In this document: positions 20,999 through 32,656 of the stretch, one piece after another | Position numbering within the stretch: the stretch's first letter is position 1 | Layout of the letters: every line of letters starts with the position of its first letter | NCBI RefSeq assembly: GCF_021130785.1 | Contig: NW_025776200.1 | Location: 248,001-312,000, forward strand | DNA length: 64,000 nucleotides | Direction of reading: 5' to 3' | Origin: Homalodisca vitripennis | Taxonomy: Eukaryota; Arthropoda; Insecta; Hemiptera; Cicadellidae | The notes under the pieces: model-generated | What the model was told of the DNA's origin: nothing | Database searches by the model: none | Seen by the model: only the letters and a program-made list of their open reading frames with translations | Position numbers and translations under genes: made by a program

Positions 20999-23673
20999 GA
21001 AGGGTCCAGGGGGAAAACGATCAAAGTCAAAAAACAAAAAAAAAATTGACATATTTATGTTTTTGTAAAGCTGAGTTGGAGCTCTACAACACAGCACTGC
21101 TGATTTTGTGGAAAAAACGATCATAGTCTAAAATATTAAAAGAAGAAAATAATACACACAGGGGAACAACGATCATGGTCACAGCGCTACTGTGAAAAAA
21201 AGATCATAGTCAACTTCCTGCCAGCTGGTCGGTCGTGATCATATGATTGTCTTGATTTGTTTAACACGTTGCATTTAAGGTTAAGTTGGCTCGCTTACTT
21301 ACAGTGCACTTAGTGTTTACTGTATTGGTATTTTAGTTTCTAAGTGCAGTTTTTTAATAATGAGTAGTAAGGACAGTGAAGAAGATCCTTGTGTTCTATT
21401 AGTCTACAAAAAAGAGAAAGAAAACTGGCCGACTATCAGAGGTCAGTAAGAGATTAAAGTACCAAACTTTGGAAACTGGGGACCCTTGTAACTGCAAACG
21501 GTTTAAATGCTTTACAGAAATAACATCAGAAGAAAGAAAACAGATTATTCAAGACTTAAATCTCATGTCTGGGTATAATGAACAGAATGCGCATTTGAGT
21601 GGCCTTATTTCCATTCACGAGGTGAGCAAACGTAGACCTAGGCCAGAATCTGAAAATCCTAGACCTAATGATTGCTCTTATTCATACAAAGTTTGTGTGA
21701 AAAGAGAAGGGACAGTAACAGAATTACCTGTTTGTCATAAAGGCTTTATGTCACTTCATGGCATTACAAACGGAAGAACCATAACCTTAAAAACTGCACT
21801 TGCAGTTCATGGAAAAGCACCCATTGATAACCGTGGCAAACATATAAACAGACTTCACAAAATAAAAGGTTCAACCTTCAGAAATGTGTGTGATCATATA
21901 AAATCGTTCAAAAGCCGTAAGGCTCACTACAGCCTTCATGACAGTTCAAAAACCTATTTAGATGAAAACTTGAACATTAAAAAAATGCATGATTTATACC
22001 TTGAAGGTAACCCACAACTAAAAGTTTCTTATGAAACCTACCGTGACATTTTTAACAAACATTTTAATATAAGTTTCGGATATCCACGAACTGATACTTG
22101 TAGTCAATGCGACGAATGCAAATCAAAAATAAAACAACTCGAGGTCGATTTGAACAAAACAGGTATTTCAGAAGAAACAAAAACAAAACTGTCTGAAGAA
22201 ATAAAAGCCTTAGAAATTACCAACAGCGTTCACAAAGCAAAAGCTGAAAAAATTTTACAGCATTAAGAGGCAGTCAAGAAAGTCAATTATGAAATCTAAT
22301 GTAAAAGACTCAACTTGTATAGCTATGGATTTCCAAAAAAACCTCCCGATCCCAAACTTAAGCACAAATGACGTGTACTACAGAAGGCAATTGTCTTTTT
22401 TCATGTTCAATATTCATGAACTCCCCAGTAAGAAATCATTTTTTTTTCACATATGTTGAAACAGTAGCCAGAAAGGGATCAAACGAAGTTACGTCAATGT
22501 TGTATCACTATTTAACATGCTTAATGAATCCTAATGTTCGCCATTTAAAAATCTTCTGCGACTCTTGTGGCGGGCAAAACAAAAACTATGTGTATTTAAG
22601 TTTTTGTATTCAGTTGTGCATCACTTAGATATCTTGGATACTGTATCAGTAATTTATCCTATTCGGGGACACACATACCTCGAATGTGGCAAAAATATGG
22701 CCCTTATTAACCAAAAATCACCTTGTGAGACTTCTGATGATTGGAGGGACGAAATAATAAAATCCCGTTCAAAACCTGAACCCTTTGTTGTTATTGACTG
22801 TAAGCAAGACATGTTTTATTCGTGGAATTAAAACTTATCACAATTTTTCCCAAATCTTGTCCTTTTCCAACACGACCACTTAGGGAGTTAAAAGTCACCA
22901 AAGAAGAAGTTGGACATTTTTTGCACAGAGACTCATTTTTCAGGAGCATTTACTGCAAGTAGTGTGCTAAAAAAACCCGTGTGAAGATCTAAACATGTGA
23001 AAACTTCCTCTAACCCTAATGTTGAGCCAACACCATACAACACAGATCTCTTAAAACCTATGTATGCTGGCCCGTTATCGGTAAGCTAGGCTAAGTTTCA
23101 GGACTTGATGCATCTTAAACGCTTCTGCAATCCAGTGGGAAAAGAATTTTTGGAAAATCTTACCCCTGCTATTCAAGTTGAGAGTGAATCCGAAGTGGAT
23201 GACGAAGACAACTAAAAGAGATTTTGTCTATGTGTTTATTTTACTGAACATTTGACTTGTTTTTTTACACTATATGACTTAATATTAATTATTCTTTCTC
23301 TAATTTTTTAATACAGACTGAGTTTTTCAATACAACCAGGAGTATGTTATTGAATTAACCTAACCTATTAACCAACTTAATAAAAAATACGATAGACTAT
23401 GATCGTTTTTTTGGCATTTTTTCATAGACTATGATCGTTTTTGCCGGTCTGAATTGTAGTTTAAGAAGAAAATGCTGTTTCATTCGGCTCTTAAAGTGGT
23501 TTATCAAAAATGTTTTCTCTGTTTTTGGTAATAAAAAGATATGTATATATTATTACAAATTTGATCATACAAATTTTACCACTAAAGTACAATTCAAACA
23601 TTATGCAAAGTTTAAAATTCATATTTCTCAAAACTACTTTCGGTGACTATGATCGTTTTTCCCCTGGACTCTT
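20999..23673 (+). mobile_element. GGQN-2 transposon, inserted in GGQN-3
   Basis: The left end GAAGGGTCCAGGGGGAAAAC and right end (reverse complement) AAGAGTCCAGGGGAAAAAC are inverted. Host bases CACAT lie on both sides (20994-20998 and 23674-23678), a 4-5 bp target duplication. The motif AAAACGATCATAGTCA occurs at about 21014, 21114, 21165 and 21195. It is inverted at 23393, 23425 and 23643. Total length 2675 bp. Removing it with one CACAT rejoins the GGQN-3 frame (KDH-IRSF). Confidence 0.88.
21360..23215 (+). pseudogene. GGQN-2 transposon protein, lightly broken
   Basis: ATG 21360 gives MSSKDSEEDPCVL. After a shift it reads GDPCNCKRFKCFTEITSEER (cysteine motif) and SGYNEQNAHLSGLIS. The 21469-22266 frame is open for 265 codons and includes CHKGFMSLHGITNGRT and ISFGYPRTDTCSQCDECKSK. 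An EETKTKLSEEIKALE coiled coil follows. Then come DVYYRRQLSFFMFNIHELPS, EVTSMLYHYLTCLMNPNVRH, FCDSCGGQNKNYVYL and RGHTYLECGKNMALINQ. The C-terminus ends VESESEVDDEDN. The acidic residues around FCDSCGGQNK are candidate catalytic positions (inference). Four or more shifts or stops split it. Confidence 0.8.
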
Positions 23674-24541
23674 CACATCCGTTCTTTTCCAAAATATAGT
23701 AGCCACTACTCCCGTAGCCAGGCTCCAAATAGGAAGTATCTCAGTCCCAACTTAAACTTAAAAAAATTATTTAGCCTATACAGTGATTATTGTAAAGAGA
23801 GACAGATTGAGGCGGTAAAAGAAAGTTATTATCGTTATTTGTTCAACAACCACTTCACTTGAGTTTTTACAAGCCTCATACTGACACATGCGTGACATGT
23901 GATGTGTGGTCTCCAGACCACTATTGACAATGGACAACCACATGAAAAAGAAGCAGCGCAAACAAAAAAAGAATTACATCTGCGTAAAGCAGAAAATGCC
24001 AGGAAACTTGTTCAAGATGCCCAAGAAGAGGTTAAAAGTGATCCAAGTCACATATCAATATGTTTTGATTTACAAAAGATGCTTCCTTCTCCTGTTCTTA
24101 GGTGTTCCAAGGTATATTATGCACGACAACTGTGGACTTATAATTTCTGCGTTCACAATTTGGGAAGTGGAATAGCGTGTATGTACATGTGGTATGAAGG
24201 GCAGGCTGCCAGGGGCTGTGAAGAAATGCTATCTTGCCTATTAAAATTTATAGGCACCCTCCCTAACAACGTCAAAAAATAACTATGTTCAGCGACAACG
24301 CAGGTGGCCAAAACAAAAGTAGATTTACAGTTAAGTTTTGGTTATACGTAGTCAGGACCACACACATTGAAAAGGTTGATCACAAGTACTTAATGTCTGG
24401 ACACTCGTACAACAAGTGCGATAAAAACTTTAGCGTTATTGAAAGAACCCGCAAACAATCACAGAGAGGGATATTTGTGCCTCAAGACCGGATGGATGTT
24501 GTTGCTAAATCATCTAAAGTTGAACTAAATGCAGAAGGGTA
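23674..24541 (+). pseudogene. GGQN-3 protein, middle part
   Basis: Continues GGQN-3 after GGQN-2: IRSFPKYSSHYSRSQAPNRK, YLSPNLNLKKLFSLYSDYCK, ESYYRYLFNNHF, then (shifted) LSFYKPHTDTCVTCD, aligning with FGYPRTDTCSQCDEC of GGQN-2. Core motifs follow: SICFDLQKMLP, YYARQLWTYNFCVHNLGSG, YMWYEGQAARGCEEMLSCLL, FSDNAGGQNKSRFTVKFWL and MSGHSYNKCDKNFSVIERTR. The frame stops being GGQN-like at the TA (24540-24541) where Sailor-1 entered. It resumes at 43774 as PSVFKFDF. Confidence 0.85.
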
Positions 24542-24961
24542 TTGGGACGAGCTCGACCGAAGACAGCCGAACTGCCCCTCACGAAGGCTCGCCCTACCGC
24601 TCCACCAATCACAGCCGAGCACTTTCCTTTACGACGGAGGCAGCGTTGTCACGTCTCCTCTGTTGTAGCTGTCATCCGGTAGGTATCAGCTGGGTGATGC
24701 GCAGTAGCAAACCGTGCTTCATTACGTCATTGGTTGTTGGTTATGTATGTTGTTTCGTGTGGTGTTATTGCGCTTCTGTGTGTTCGTGGCCAAGTGTTTA
24801 AACAGTATTTTTCAAGACTAAACCTTATTTGAAAGACAAGTGTACGCACGTACTTTCTTGTGTTACATTTTTGTGACAGACATTATTTAATTACTGTTAA
24901 TTCCGTACCATGTCTCAGTGCACTGAAACAGTGATAAAAACGCGGTAGGCCCCGCACTCGC

Positions 24962-26388
24962 GTGATAAGTGTGCCTTACACCAAGGTTGGAGAAAAAGGC
25001 GTGCCATTGCGAGGCCAATCCCGGGAGTTGGTTTGTCGAGTGAGAGACTACTTCCAGCGAGAGAAAATTAACAAAGGACCGATACTTCCAGTAGAAAAAG
25101 TTATCGAAAGAACTGCTGCGGCTTTGGAGATAGGAAACAATACAGTTGTGATAATTGGAAAGGAGAAAATACAAAGTGAACAGAGTGGCTTGAAACTGAA
25201 CACTCTCGATAAGAAATATTCGAGGTTTAAGCCTGTTACGGAGCTGGACGCCTTTCAAAAAGATGCCATCCGCCGCCATGTCTACGGATTCTTCGTAAGA
25301 AGAGAGTATCCCACAGTAAGGAAGCTACAAGTAAGTCTTGCAGAAGCAGATCTTTTTCGTGGAAGCAAATCATCTATTGCCATTATATTGAAGAGATTGG
25401 GTTTAAAACACAAGAAATTTGGCAGCCGTAAAATATTAATGGAAAGATGAGATATCATTGCTTGGAGGTGCAGATTTCTTAGAGAAATAAAAGATTTAAA
25501 TTTTGAGGAAATAGTTTGGCTTGATGAAACTTGGGTAAATTCTAGGCACTGTAAAAAAATTGGATGGACTGATGATTCTGTTGAAGGTACGTATCCTGTT
25601 CCCGTTGGAAAAGGGGGGAGGATAATTCTTTTGCATGCTGGCAGCTCTGCTGGATTTATTCCTAACTGTGCATTACTTTTTACATCAAAGAAACCAACGA
25701 GTATCATGAAGAGATGAACCACTAAGTATTGTCAAAACGTTTTCAAGATGCTTTACTTCCAAACCTAACGAGGCCCTCGCTCATTGTAATGGACAATGCA
25801 AAGTACCGCTCAAAAGTAGTTGACAAACCACCTAACAGCAGTTCTAGAAAGGATGAAATAATAGAGTGGTTAAATAATCATGACATACATTATGAAAAGG
25901 CGATGTTAAAAGCCGAATTGTTAGAACTTATTCAAAGAAACAAACCTCAGACAAAATATGAAGTCGACGAAATTGCGAAGAAACATGGTCACCGAGTACT
26001 TCGTCTGCCACCATACCAGTGTCACTTCAATCCTATAGAATTAATCTGGGCTCAAGTAAAGGAATATGTTGCAAGAAGCAACAGGAAATTTAACATAACT
26101 GAAATATTACAGTTGACGAAAGAGGGGTTGGAACGTGTAACAGAGTCTGATTGGAAGAAGGTAGTAGACCACACGAAGAATATAATCCTAGATGCTAGGA
26201 AAAATGAAGGGTTGATGGAATACTCCGTTGAGCAGATGGCAATAAACATCGGCAATGACAGCTCCAGTGAAGAGGATTCGGACAGTGACAGCAGCGACAA
26301 TGCAGAGGAAGAACGCGGCAGTAACGTGAGTGGTATTTTCCCTCTCTCTCCGGTGGCAGAAAGAGTGTTGGACTTCGATGAACTGTAA
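24962..26388 (+). pseudogene. Sailor-1 transposase (DDE_3 fold)
   Basis: A basic GRPR-like stretch precedes PYTKVGEKGVPLRGQSRELV and an HTH region. KRLGLKHKKFGSRKILMER is followed by an in-frame TGA (25448). Then come IVWLDETWVNSRHCKKIGWT (first Asp) and RIILLHAGSSAGFI. After a second break near 25715 come LIVMDNAKYRSK (second Asp) and PPYQCHFNPIELIWAQVKEY (Glu). Eighty-one residues separate the last Asp and Glu, far more than the 34-41 of Tc1/mariner families. I recall a published IS630-related group named Sailor (DD82E), and this fits it. The acidic tail ends ERVLDFDEL. The start codon is uncertain. Confidence 0.82.
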
Positions 26389-27296
26389 AAAGCCGTATTG
26401 ATTGATAGTTTGTAATGATTGGTAAATATTACACCTTACATGTTACTAATAAAATTTGTTAAATGCATTTTAATGGCACTACTTATTTCCTGGTTAAACT
26501 GTGCAGCAAAGTCAGTTGGCTTTTTGTATATGTACTGTTTAGTATTTAATTTACTCAGAAATAAAAGTAATTTCCAAAGAGGTTTTAACCAATTATAAAA
26601 TGGGCGCTATTGAAAAATAAATGAAAAAATTATAAGACTTAAATAAAAATAATTGACTCACTAAAACATTTTGTAAATAAATCCACGTTTTCTATATATC
26701 AAATTGATTTCCAAAATTAAATGATAAGAAAATAAAAAAAAAATATATCCTTCATCACAAATCTGTGGTTTAAAGTTAGTAACATTTAGTAATAGATTAA
26801 AAATATAACAAGTTTCGAAATATTTTTACAGATCTTTTGTCAAGTAATTAGATTACATTAACCCTTCAAGCTGGTTTGACGTGTATTTAACGTCATGACG
26901 ACATTCCGTCATGTGGTGAAACCTGTCGTTATTTTGGTGAACTATATCGGACTCGGGCTATATGGAATACGTTGTCTATGAGTTGGTCGATCTTTTGCAG
27001 CTGTTTGCAGTCGAAAATGAGTGCGACAGAGACAGCTGTATTGTTTACAAAACTGAGCATCTGACCTTGACATTGTGCGTACTCAGTTCGTTCGCGCCGG
27101 TGCAACTTGTTACTATGCAATGCGTTCTGTGATTGTTGTCTTGTGTTTTTAATATTCTTTTGTTGAATAATATAATGGCAAGCTACATTTTATAGTTATC
27201 CCAATCAGTGTTGTAACTTTAGAATCACGTAGGAGTGTGTATAACTTACATTTATAATGTAGGTTATTGTGAAATGTGCAGCAACGTGTTGGATAT

Positions 27297-27793
27297 ATAT
27301 ACAGGGTGTATATTATGTCTGGAAACACCCAAATATATCCTTTAATAATTTAAATATAAATTTGAAACCTCTTACAATCGTGATAGAGATTGGGCATCTA
27401 CTTTTTGGAACAATGTTTTGTTATGTCACACCAACGGGGGACGTCCTGCCGAGGGTATCGTGAATATTCTTAATGGAAGCCTATACCTTGTGTAAATTTT
27501 CAATACTAAAAATGCTCTATTTTCTGATAGAATAATTCCCTTGAGATGCGGTTTGTGGCATTCAATTCAGTAAGCTATTACCTTTAAAATTATGTATCAC
27601 AAGGTATAGGCTTCCATTAAGAATATTCACGATACCCTCGGCAGGACGTCCCCCGTTGGTGTGACATAACAAAACATTGTTCCAAAAAGTAGATGCCCAA
27701 TCTCTATCACGATTGTAAGAGGTTTCAAATTTATATTTAAATTATTAAAGGATATATTTGGGTGTTTCCAGACATAATATACACCCTGTATAT
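27297..27793. repeat. Foldback element: 196-bp arms, 105-bp loop
   Basis: The left arm (27297-27492) and right arm (27598-27793) appear identical in inverted orientation, starting ATATACAGGGTGTATATTAT and ending GCCTATACCTTGTG. The loop (27493-27597) has no ORF. Such hairpins are typical of foldback or MITE-type non-autonomous elements. A TA or TATA target duplication is possible but cannot be separated from the AT-rich ends. Identity of the arms implies recent formation or insertion. Confidence 0.92.
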
Positions 27794-27864
27794 CTTTGTT
27801 TGGTTAGAGTGAGGTTATTTTCGGGAGTGTTATTGCATTTAATTTTTCTTTTTGTAATTCTAAA

Positions 27865-29593
27865 ATGGCACGGTCAAGTGAAATAGATCGCTGGATAGAT
27901 AGTGAAGCATTATTATCAGAAGAATTCGAGGAAGATGAAATTGACTTCGCACAACAAGAGGTAGGCCTAGAAGGTAACGAGGACGCCAGTGACGCTGATG
28001 ATATTATTTCTCAATCAAATAGAAACATTGATAATGTTATTGAGAGTGTTATATTAGGTGCTGGTGATTGTCCTGTGTTCATACACGGACAAGAAAGGCC
28101 TACTATGAGTTGGGAAAACAATGGAAGGTTATGAACCTGTTAGAGAAACATTTTCAAGTGAATGTGGTCCTAAAATCCCTGTTGATAATTCCCTCAATAT
28201 TTTTAAATTCTTTTTTGATAATACTATTATGGATGTAATTGTAGCTAGTACAAACATGTATGCTGACCAACAAAGAGCTAAACGGGGAATGGTTTTTTCT
28301 CGCCGATCCAGAGATTGGGATTGGCAACCCGTAGTGAAAGATGAGCTCTATTTTATATTTTGCACTTGTAATACTGATGGGTGTTGATCAAAAACCTTCC
28401 CTTAGATCTTACTATTCAAAAAAACCCTCTGTTAGAAACTCCAATTTTTCCAAGTACCATGCCAATGGAACGTTTTCAACTAATAAGCAAATATTTGCAT
28501 TTCAGTGCTTCTTTAAATCTCTCAGATTTCCTAGGTCCAAAAAAGCTCTTCGAAATTTTTGTTGTCATTGAACACTTGAATAGAAAGTTTATGGAATCAT
28601 GTGGGTTAGGCCAAAACGTTTCAATTGATGAATCACTTACACTCTGGAAGGGGCGCCTGTCGTTCCGACAATATTTGCCACTAAAGTCCGCCCAGTTCGG
28701 AATAAAATCTTTTGAGGTTTGTGAATCCTCATCTGGTTTCACTTGGACCCTACTTATTTACACAGGGAAAAACTCTCAGATAGATTGTCCTATTATTCCA
28801 CCTGATAGTAACAAATCCACTGCAATCGTTGTTAAGTTGTTGGAACCATTGTTGGACAAAGGTCACACTATTTGGATGGACAATTGGTACAATTCCCCAG
28901 ACTTGTCAGCTTTTTTGAAAACAAGAAAAACTTATACTTGTGGGACCCTTAAACTTTCAAGAAAAAATGTTCCACAAGAAATAAAAGAAGTTAGACTGAA
29001 TAAAGGAGAAATGTCAGCTCTCCATAGTGGAAATGTCACCATTCTAAAATGGAGAGACAAGCGACTTATGAAATGGAAGGTAGAACAAACAAAGCTGGTT
29101 ATGAAACAAATGAAACCAGTTCTTGTCTATGACTATAATAAACAGTTGGGGGAGTGGATCTCAGAGATCAGATGCTGAACAATTTTCTCATGGAAAGAAA
29201 GCGGGGAATAAAATGGTACATTAAAATTTTTAAGCGCCTTCTCAATATTTCTGTGTTGAACTCATATTATCTGGAAAACTTCGGATAGCAAATGTGAGCA
29301 TTTGCAATTTAGACTTCAATTGGTAAAGGACTTGATTCATGCGCATGGTTCAAATGTGAAGAGGCCAGTGAATGGAAGGCCGAGTATTGAAACCAAAGCC
29401 CACAAGACTCACTGAAAGACACTTTATTGAACACATTCCCCCAACAGAAAGCAAGATGAAACCCCAGAGGAGGTGTGTTGTGTGCTATAAACATGGGATA
29501 AGAAAATATAGTGTTTACTGGTGCCCTGACTGTAAAGCTGGTCTCTGTCTTGTCAACTGTTTCAAGGAATACCACACACAACTCAACTTCTGA
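27865..29593 (+). pseudogene. piggyBac-C transposase, frameshifted
   Basis: ATG 27865 gives MARSSEIDRWIDSEALLSEE, an acidic N-terminus. After shifts at about 28120 and 28380 come FFDNTIMDVIVASTNMYADQ, TMPMERFQLISKYLHFS, then NVSIDESLTLWKGRLSFRQY (first Asp), KSAQFGIKSFEVCESSSGF and TIWMDNWYNSPDLSAFLK (second Asp). The C-terminus carries a Cys-rich finger CVVCYKHGIRKYSVYWCPDC and LCLVNCFKEYHT, as in many piggyBac proteins. The region around the third Asp (29180-29370) is shifted and I did not locate a clear GGVD. At least three frameshifts make it inactive. Confidence 0.9.
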
Positions 29594-30990
29594 CGGGTAT
29601 GTAAATATAATCAGCTTTTAAATTTTATTATATATACTTTTATATTGTAGTATACTTATTTCTTAACAATTTGGTAAAACAATTGTGTTGATAAAGTGTC
29701 TACAGCCCGAGAAAAAAAGGTTTTTGTAAAAGCTTGCGAAAATATGGCGCGATCTGGAAAATAGTCCCGCAGCAGGGTCCGGCTTGCATTAAAATACTCC
29801 CGCCTTGAAGGGTTTTAAGTTGATCGATAAAAGTCACACTGAAGGAAATTTCATATCATAGTCGGATTGACGCCCTAGTCGCAAATTTTGCATTTTGGTC
29901 ACCCTAGCAATTTAAGTTTAGACTCAACAATTAACAATTATTATCCTATAACGGTTTTAACAGGATACCTTTTATTGATTACAAATACTATCCTAAACGT
30001 GCTTTGTCAGGTTCAAACTACAGTATCTTTATCTTGTTTTAAGTTGATTTTTGACCGCGGCACAGTGGCCATTTCAATGGATTTGCTAAGACTGATAAGA
30101 CTGAGTAAATAATTATAACTTAGCAGACTTGCATTTACAAGGGGATATGGCACTGAAATCATGGAAAATTTTGCAAAAAAGTGATTTTTTTATTAACGTT
30201 TTTTTATTGTTTATAATGTTAAAAACAATAAACAAGTGTCAAAAAAATAAAAAAAAATAATTTTTTTCGTTTTTTAGGCGTTTTCTTGAATTGTGGAACA
30301 GGCTCTCGAAAAAGCCGGTCGGACGACTTTTTTCAACACATTAAATATGATATAACTTGAGTTGTAATTGTTAGATTTTAATGATTTCAACGTTAAATTG
30401 TAGGATATAATGTCCTATAATTTTTTTAGGTAGCTTGATAAGTATAGTCCAATAAATAATAAATATTCAAGCTAATTTCTAAAAAATAATGTAAAAACTG
30501 ATAAAAATTGTTTTATACTTTTTTATATGTCTTTTTATGATCATATATGACTAATTCTACCTAAATATGTACATAACAACAGCCCAATCATATATAAAAA
30601 ATTTCAACAATGTAGCTCAAATAGTTTTTGAGTTATATCAGTTTGTATAGCAAAGATTTTTAATAAATCGAATTCGCTTGGATTGCGTTGCAAAGTTGCC
30701 TCAAACTGTAGTTAGTAAATATTTGCCACTCAAATATTTTTTTATATGCATGTAAATATAAACAATATTATGTAGGCCTATTTTTATACATACATATATA
30801 TATATTGTAATTAAAAACTAGGAAATTGTTAAATCCTAGTGCCTGCCTTTATTGGTCAGCTGATGAAACAAATAACATAAATAAAACAGCTGCCATGTTA
30901 GTCTGTTTTGTTTGTAAACACTCTGTGTTGTTCGTTATTGTACCTCAAACAGATTTATAGTGTTTAGTGATTTTTTATTAGTGATTTACA

Positions 30991-32517
30991 ATGGGAAGAA
31001 TTTCCAAGAAAAAAAAAACATTCAGCTAAAGAATAAACTAAATCTAAGCATTCGGTACAGTAGAACAAATACAGAAACAATAGACAATATTTGTGAAGTG
31101 ACAAGTGAGGTTAGTGTGTTGCCTAGTTTTCAACAAAACTCAAATGAACCTGAACCTAGCACCAGTAGTGATGTAATTTACAGCAATGTAAACCTGAGAA
31201 ACCTACAGGATTTTCTCTGTATAGTACATACAATGATCAAATTAGAATCAATCAATCCGCGCCAAGTTATGTTATAGTTGGCAAAAGCCTACTTACTAAG
31301 TTCTTATGTACTTTTCCATGTTCTGAATGTTTAAACAAAACTCTGTCAACTGAAGAATGTATTCAGAGATATGCTTCAGTCATAAAAGTAAAATGTGAGA
31401 CTTGTGAGTCTGAAACAACCTTTGAAACTTCGCAGCGGTTAGGCCATGCAACGAATAACTCAACACGAGCTCCTTACGATATAAACCGTCGTATGGTTCA
31501 GTCATTCATGTCACTAGGTAAAGGTTATAGAGGTATAGAAACCTTCAGTATGCACCTTAACATGGAGCCTATTAAATTAAAATCTTTCAAATGGCATATG
31601 GAAAAAATACACCGGATATGTAAAGAATCCGCTGACGCGAATATTGAAGCGGCTCGATTCGAAGTGAGCAAAGCCTATTCTGAGGTGGAAAACTTACCTT
31701 TAGATTACAAAGGTCCTTTTGACATAACTGTAAGCTACGATGGGAGCTGGCAAAAAATGGGGTTTACTTCTAAAAACGGAGTCGGCTGTTGTGTAGAAGT
31801 ACTTACTGGACTTGTAATAGACTATGAGGTACTGACAAAATATTGTCGGTCTTGTGAGGCAAAGAAAAATGAGCTGGGTGGTAATTCAGGGGACTTCAAA
31901 ACCTGGTTTCTAAACCATAAAACTCAATGTCAAAAGAATTATGATGGGTCATCTCCCAATATGGAGGTAGTTGCAGCAGAGCGTATTTGGCAACGATCCG
32001 AAAACCATGGTTTTCGGTATACCACTGTAGTTTCCGATGGGGATTCCAAAACTTATTCTCACCTGAGTGATTTAAAACTTTATGGGGACACTAAAATTGA
32101 AAAGGTTGAGTGCCTCAACCATGTGGCTAAACGATTAGGAACAGGATTGAGAAAAGTTGTAGCAGACTTCACTGGCAGCGGAGAACCACTAGGAGGCAAA
32201 AAGCATGGTAGCCTAAAAGGCACAACAATTGACAAACTTACAGGTTTCTATAGAAACGCCATTCAGAACAATTTAGGTGACATAGGCAAAATGAAAAATG
32301 CAATTTTTTGCTACTTTGGAGCATTGTAATTCAACAGATAGCAAACCTCGTCATACAAATACCCTCAAGGTTCAGCATCTTGGTGTTTCTTCAACAGAGC
32401 CATATCAAATAACGAACAGCCTGCAAGCCATGAAGTAATGTTAAAAACACCTCTAAATGACAAGGTTGTAAGTAAAACCATTCCTTTGTACAATAGGCTA
32501 TCTGCTGCACTTTGTTA
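30991..32517 (+). pseudogene. MULE-2 transposase, N-terminal and core part
   Basis: ATG 30991 begins MGRISKKKK. An A-run shift follows, and a further shift occurs near 31260 before a C-x2-C pair (VKCETCES near 31395). The open segment 31493-32329 shows RMVQSFMSLGKGYRGIETFS, FDITVSYDGSWQKMGF (first Asp), YTTVVSDGDSKTYSHL (second Asp region), KVECLNHVAKRLGTGLRK and IGKMKNAIFCYFGAL. After one more shift it reaches SKTIPLYNRLSAALC, then the TA where Sailor-2 inserted. All motifs align with MULE-1. Confidence 0.85.
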
Positions 32518-32656
32518 TACAAAAACCCACAAGAGAGTGCAGTTGAGGGAGGAGCCTATTTTGCCCGTGACCTTGGAGCGGCCAACGAGAACTGAGCGAC
32601 GTTGCCAAACTTGTTCCCCGCTGTAACCACAAGCCGCGCGAGTCCAGCGTTCTTAA

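Larger units (their letters stand above)
26862..29812 (+). mobile_element. piggyBac-C transposon (contains a foldback)
   Basis: The left end CCCTTCAAGCTGGTTTGACG follows TTAA (26858-26861). The right end (reverse complement) is CCCTTCAAGGCGGGAG, but the base context there is TTTTAA rather than TTAA, so the right target copy is slightly altered. ACGTCATGACG and CCGTCATG words lie just inside the left end. The gene spans 27865-29593. The foldback (27297-27793) lies in its 5' untranslated region. It is inserted in the 3' region of Sailor-1. Confidence 0.85.

Noticed and set aside
21010..21215. Regularly spaced repeats resembling a CRISPR array
   Set aside because: Repeats are short (14-16 bp), unevenly spaced, mirrored in inverted form at the other end of the element, and the sequence is eukaryotic; transposon subterminal sites fit better.
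23431..23755. Two overlapping frames of 71 and 81 codons
   Set aside because: They cover the 3' iterons and right end of GGQN-2 and cross into GGQN-3 in the wrong frame.
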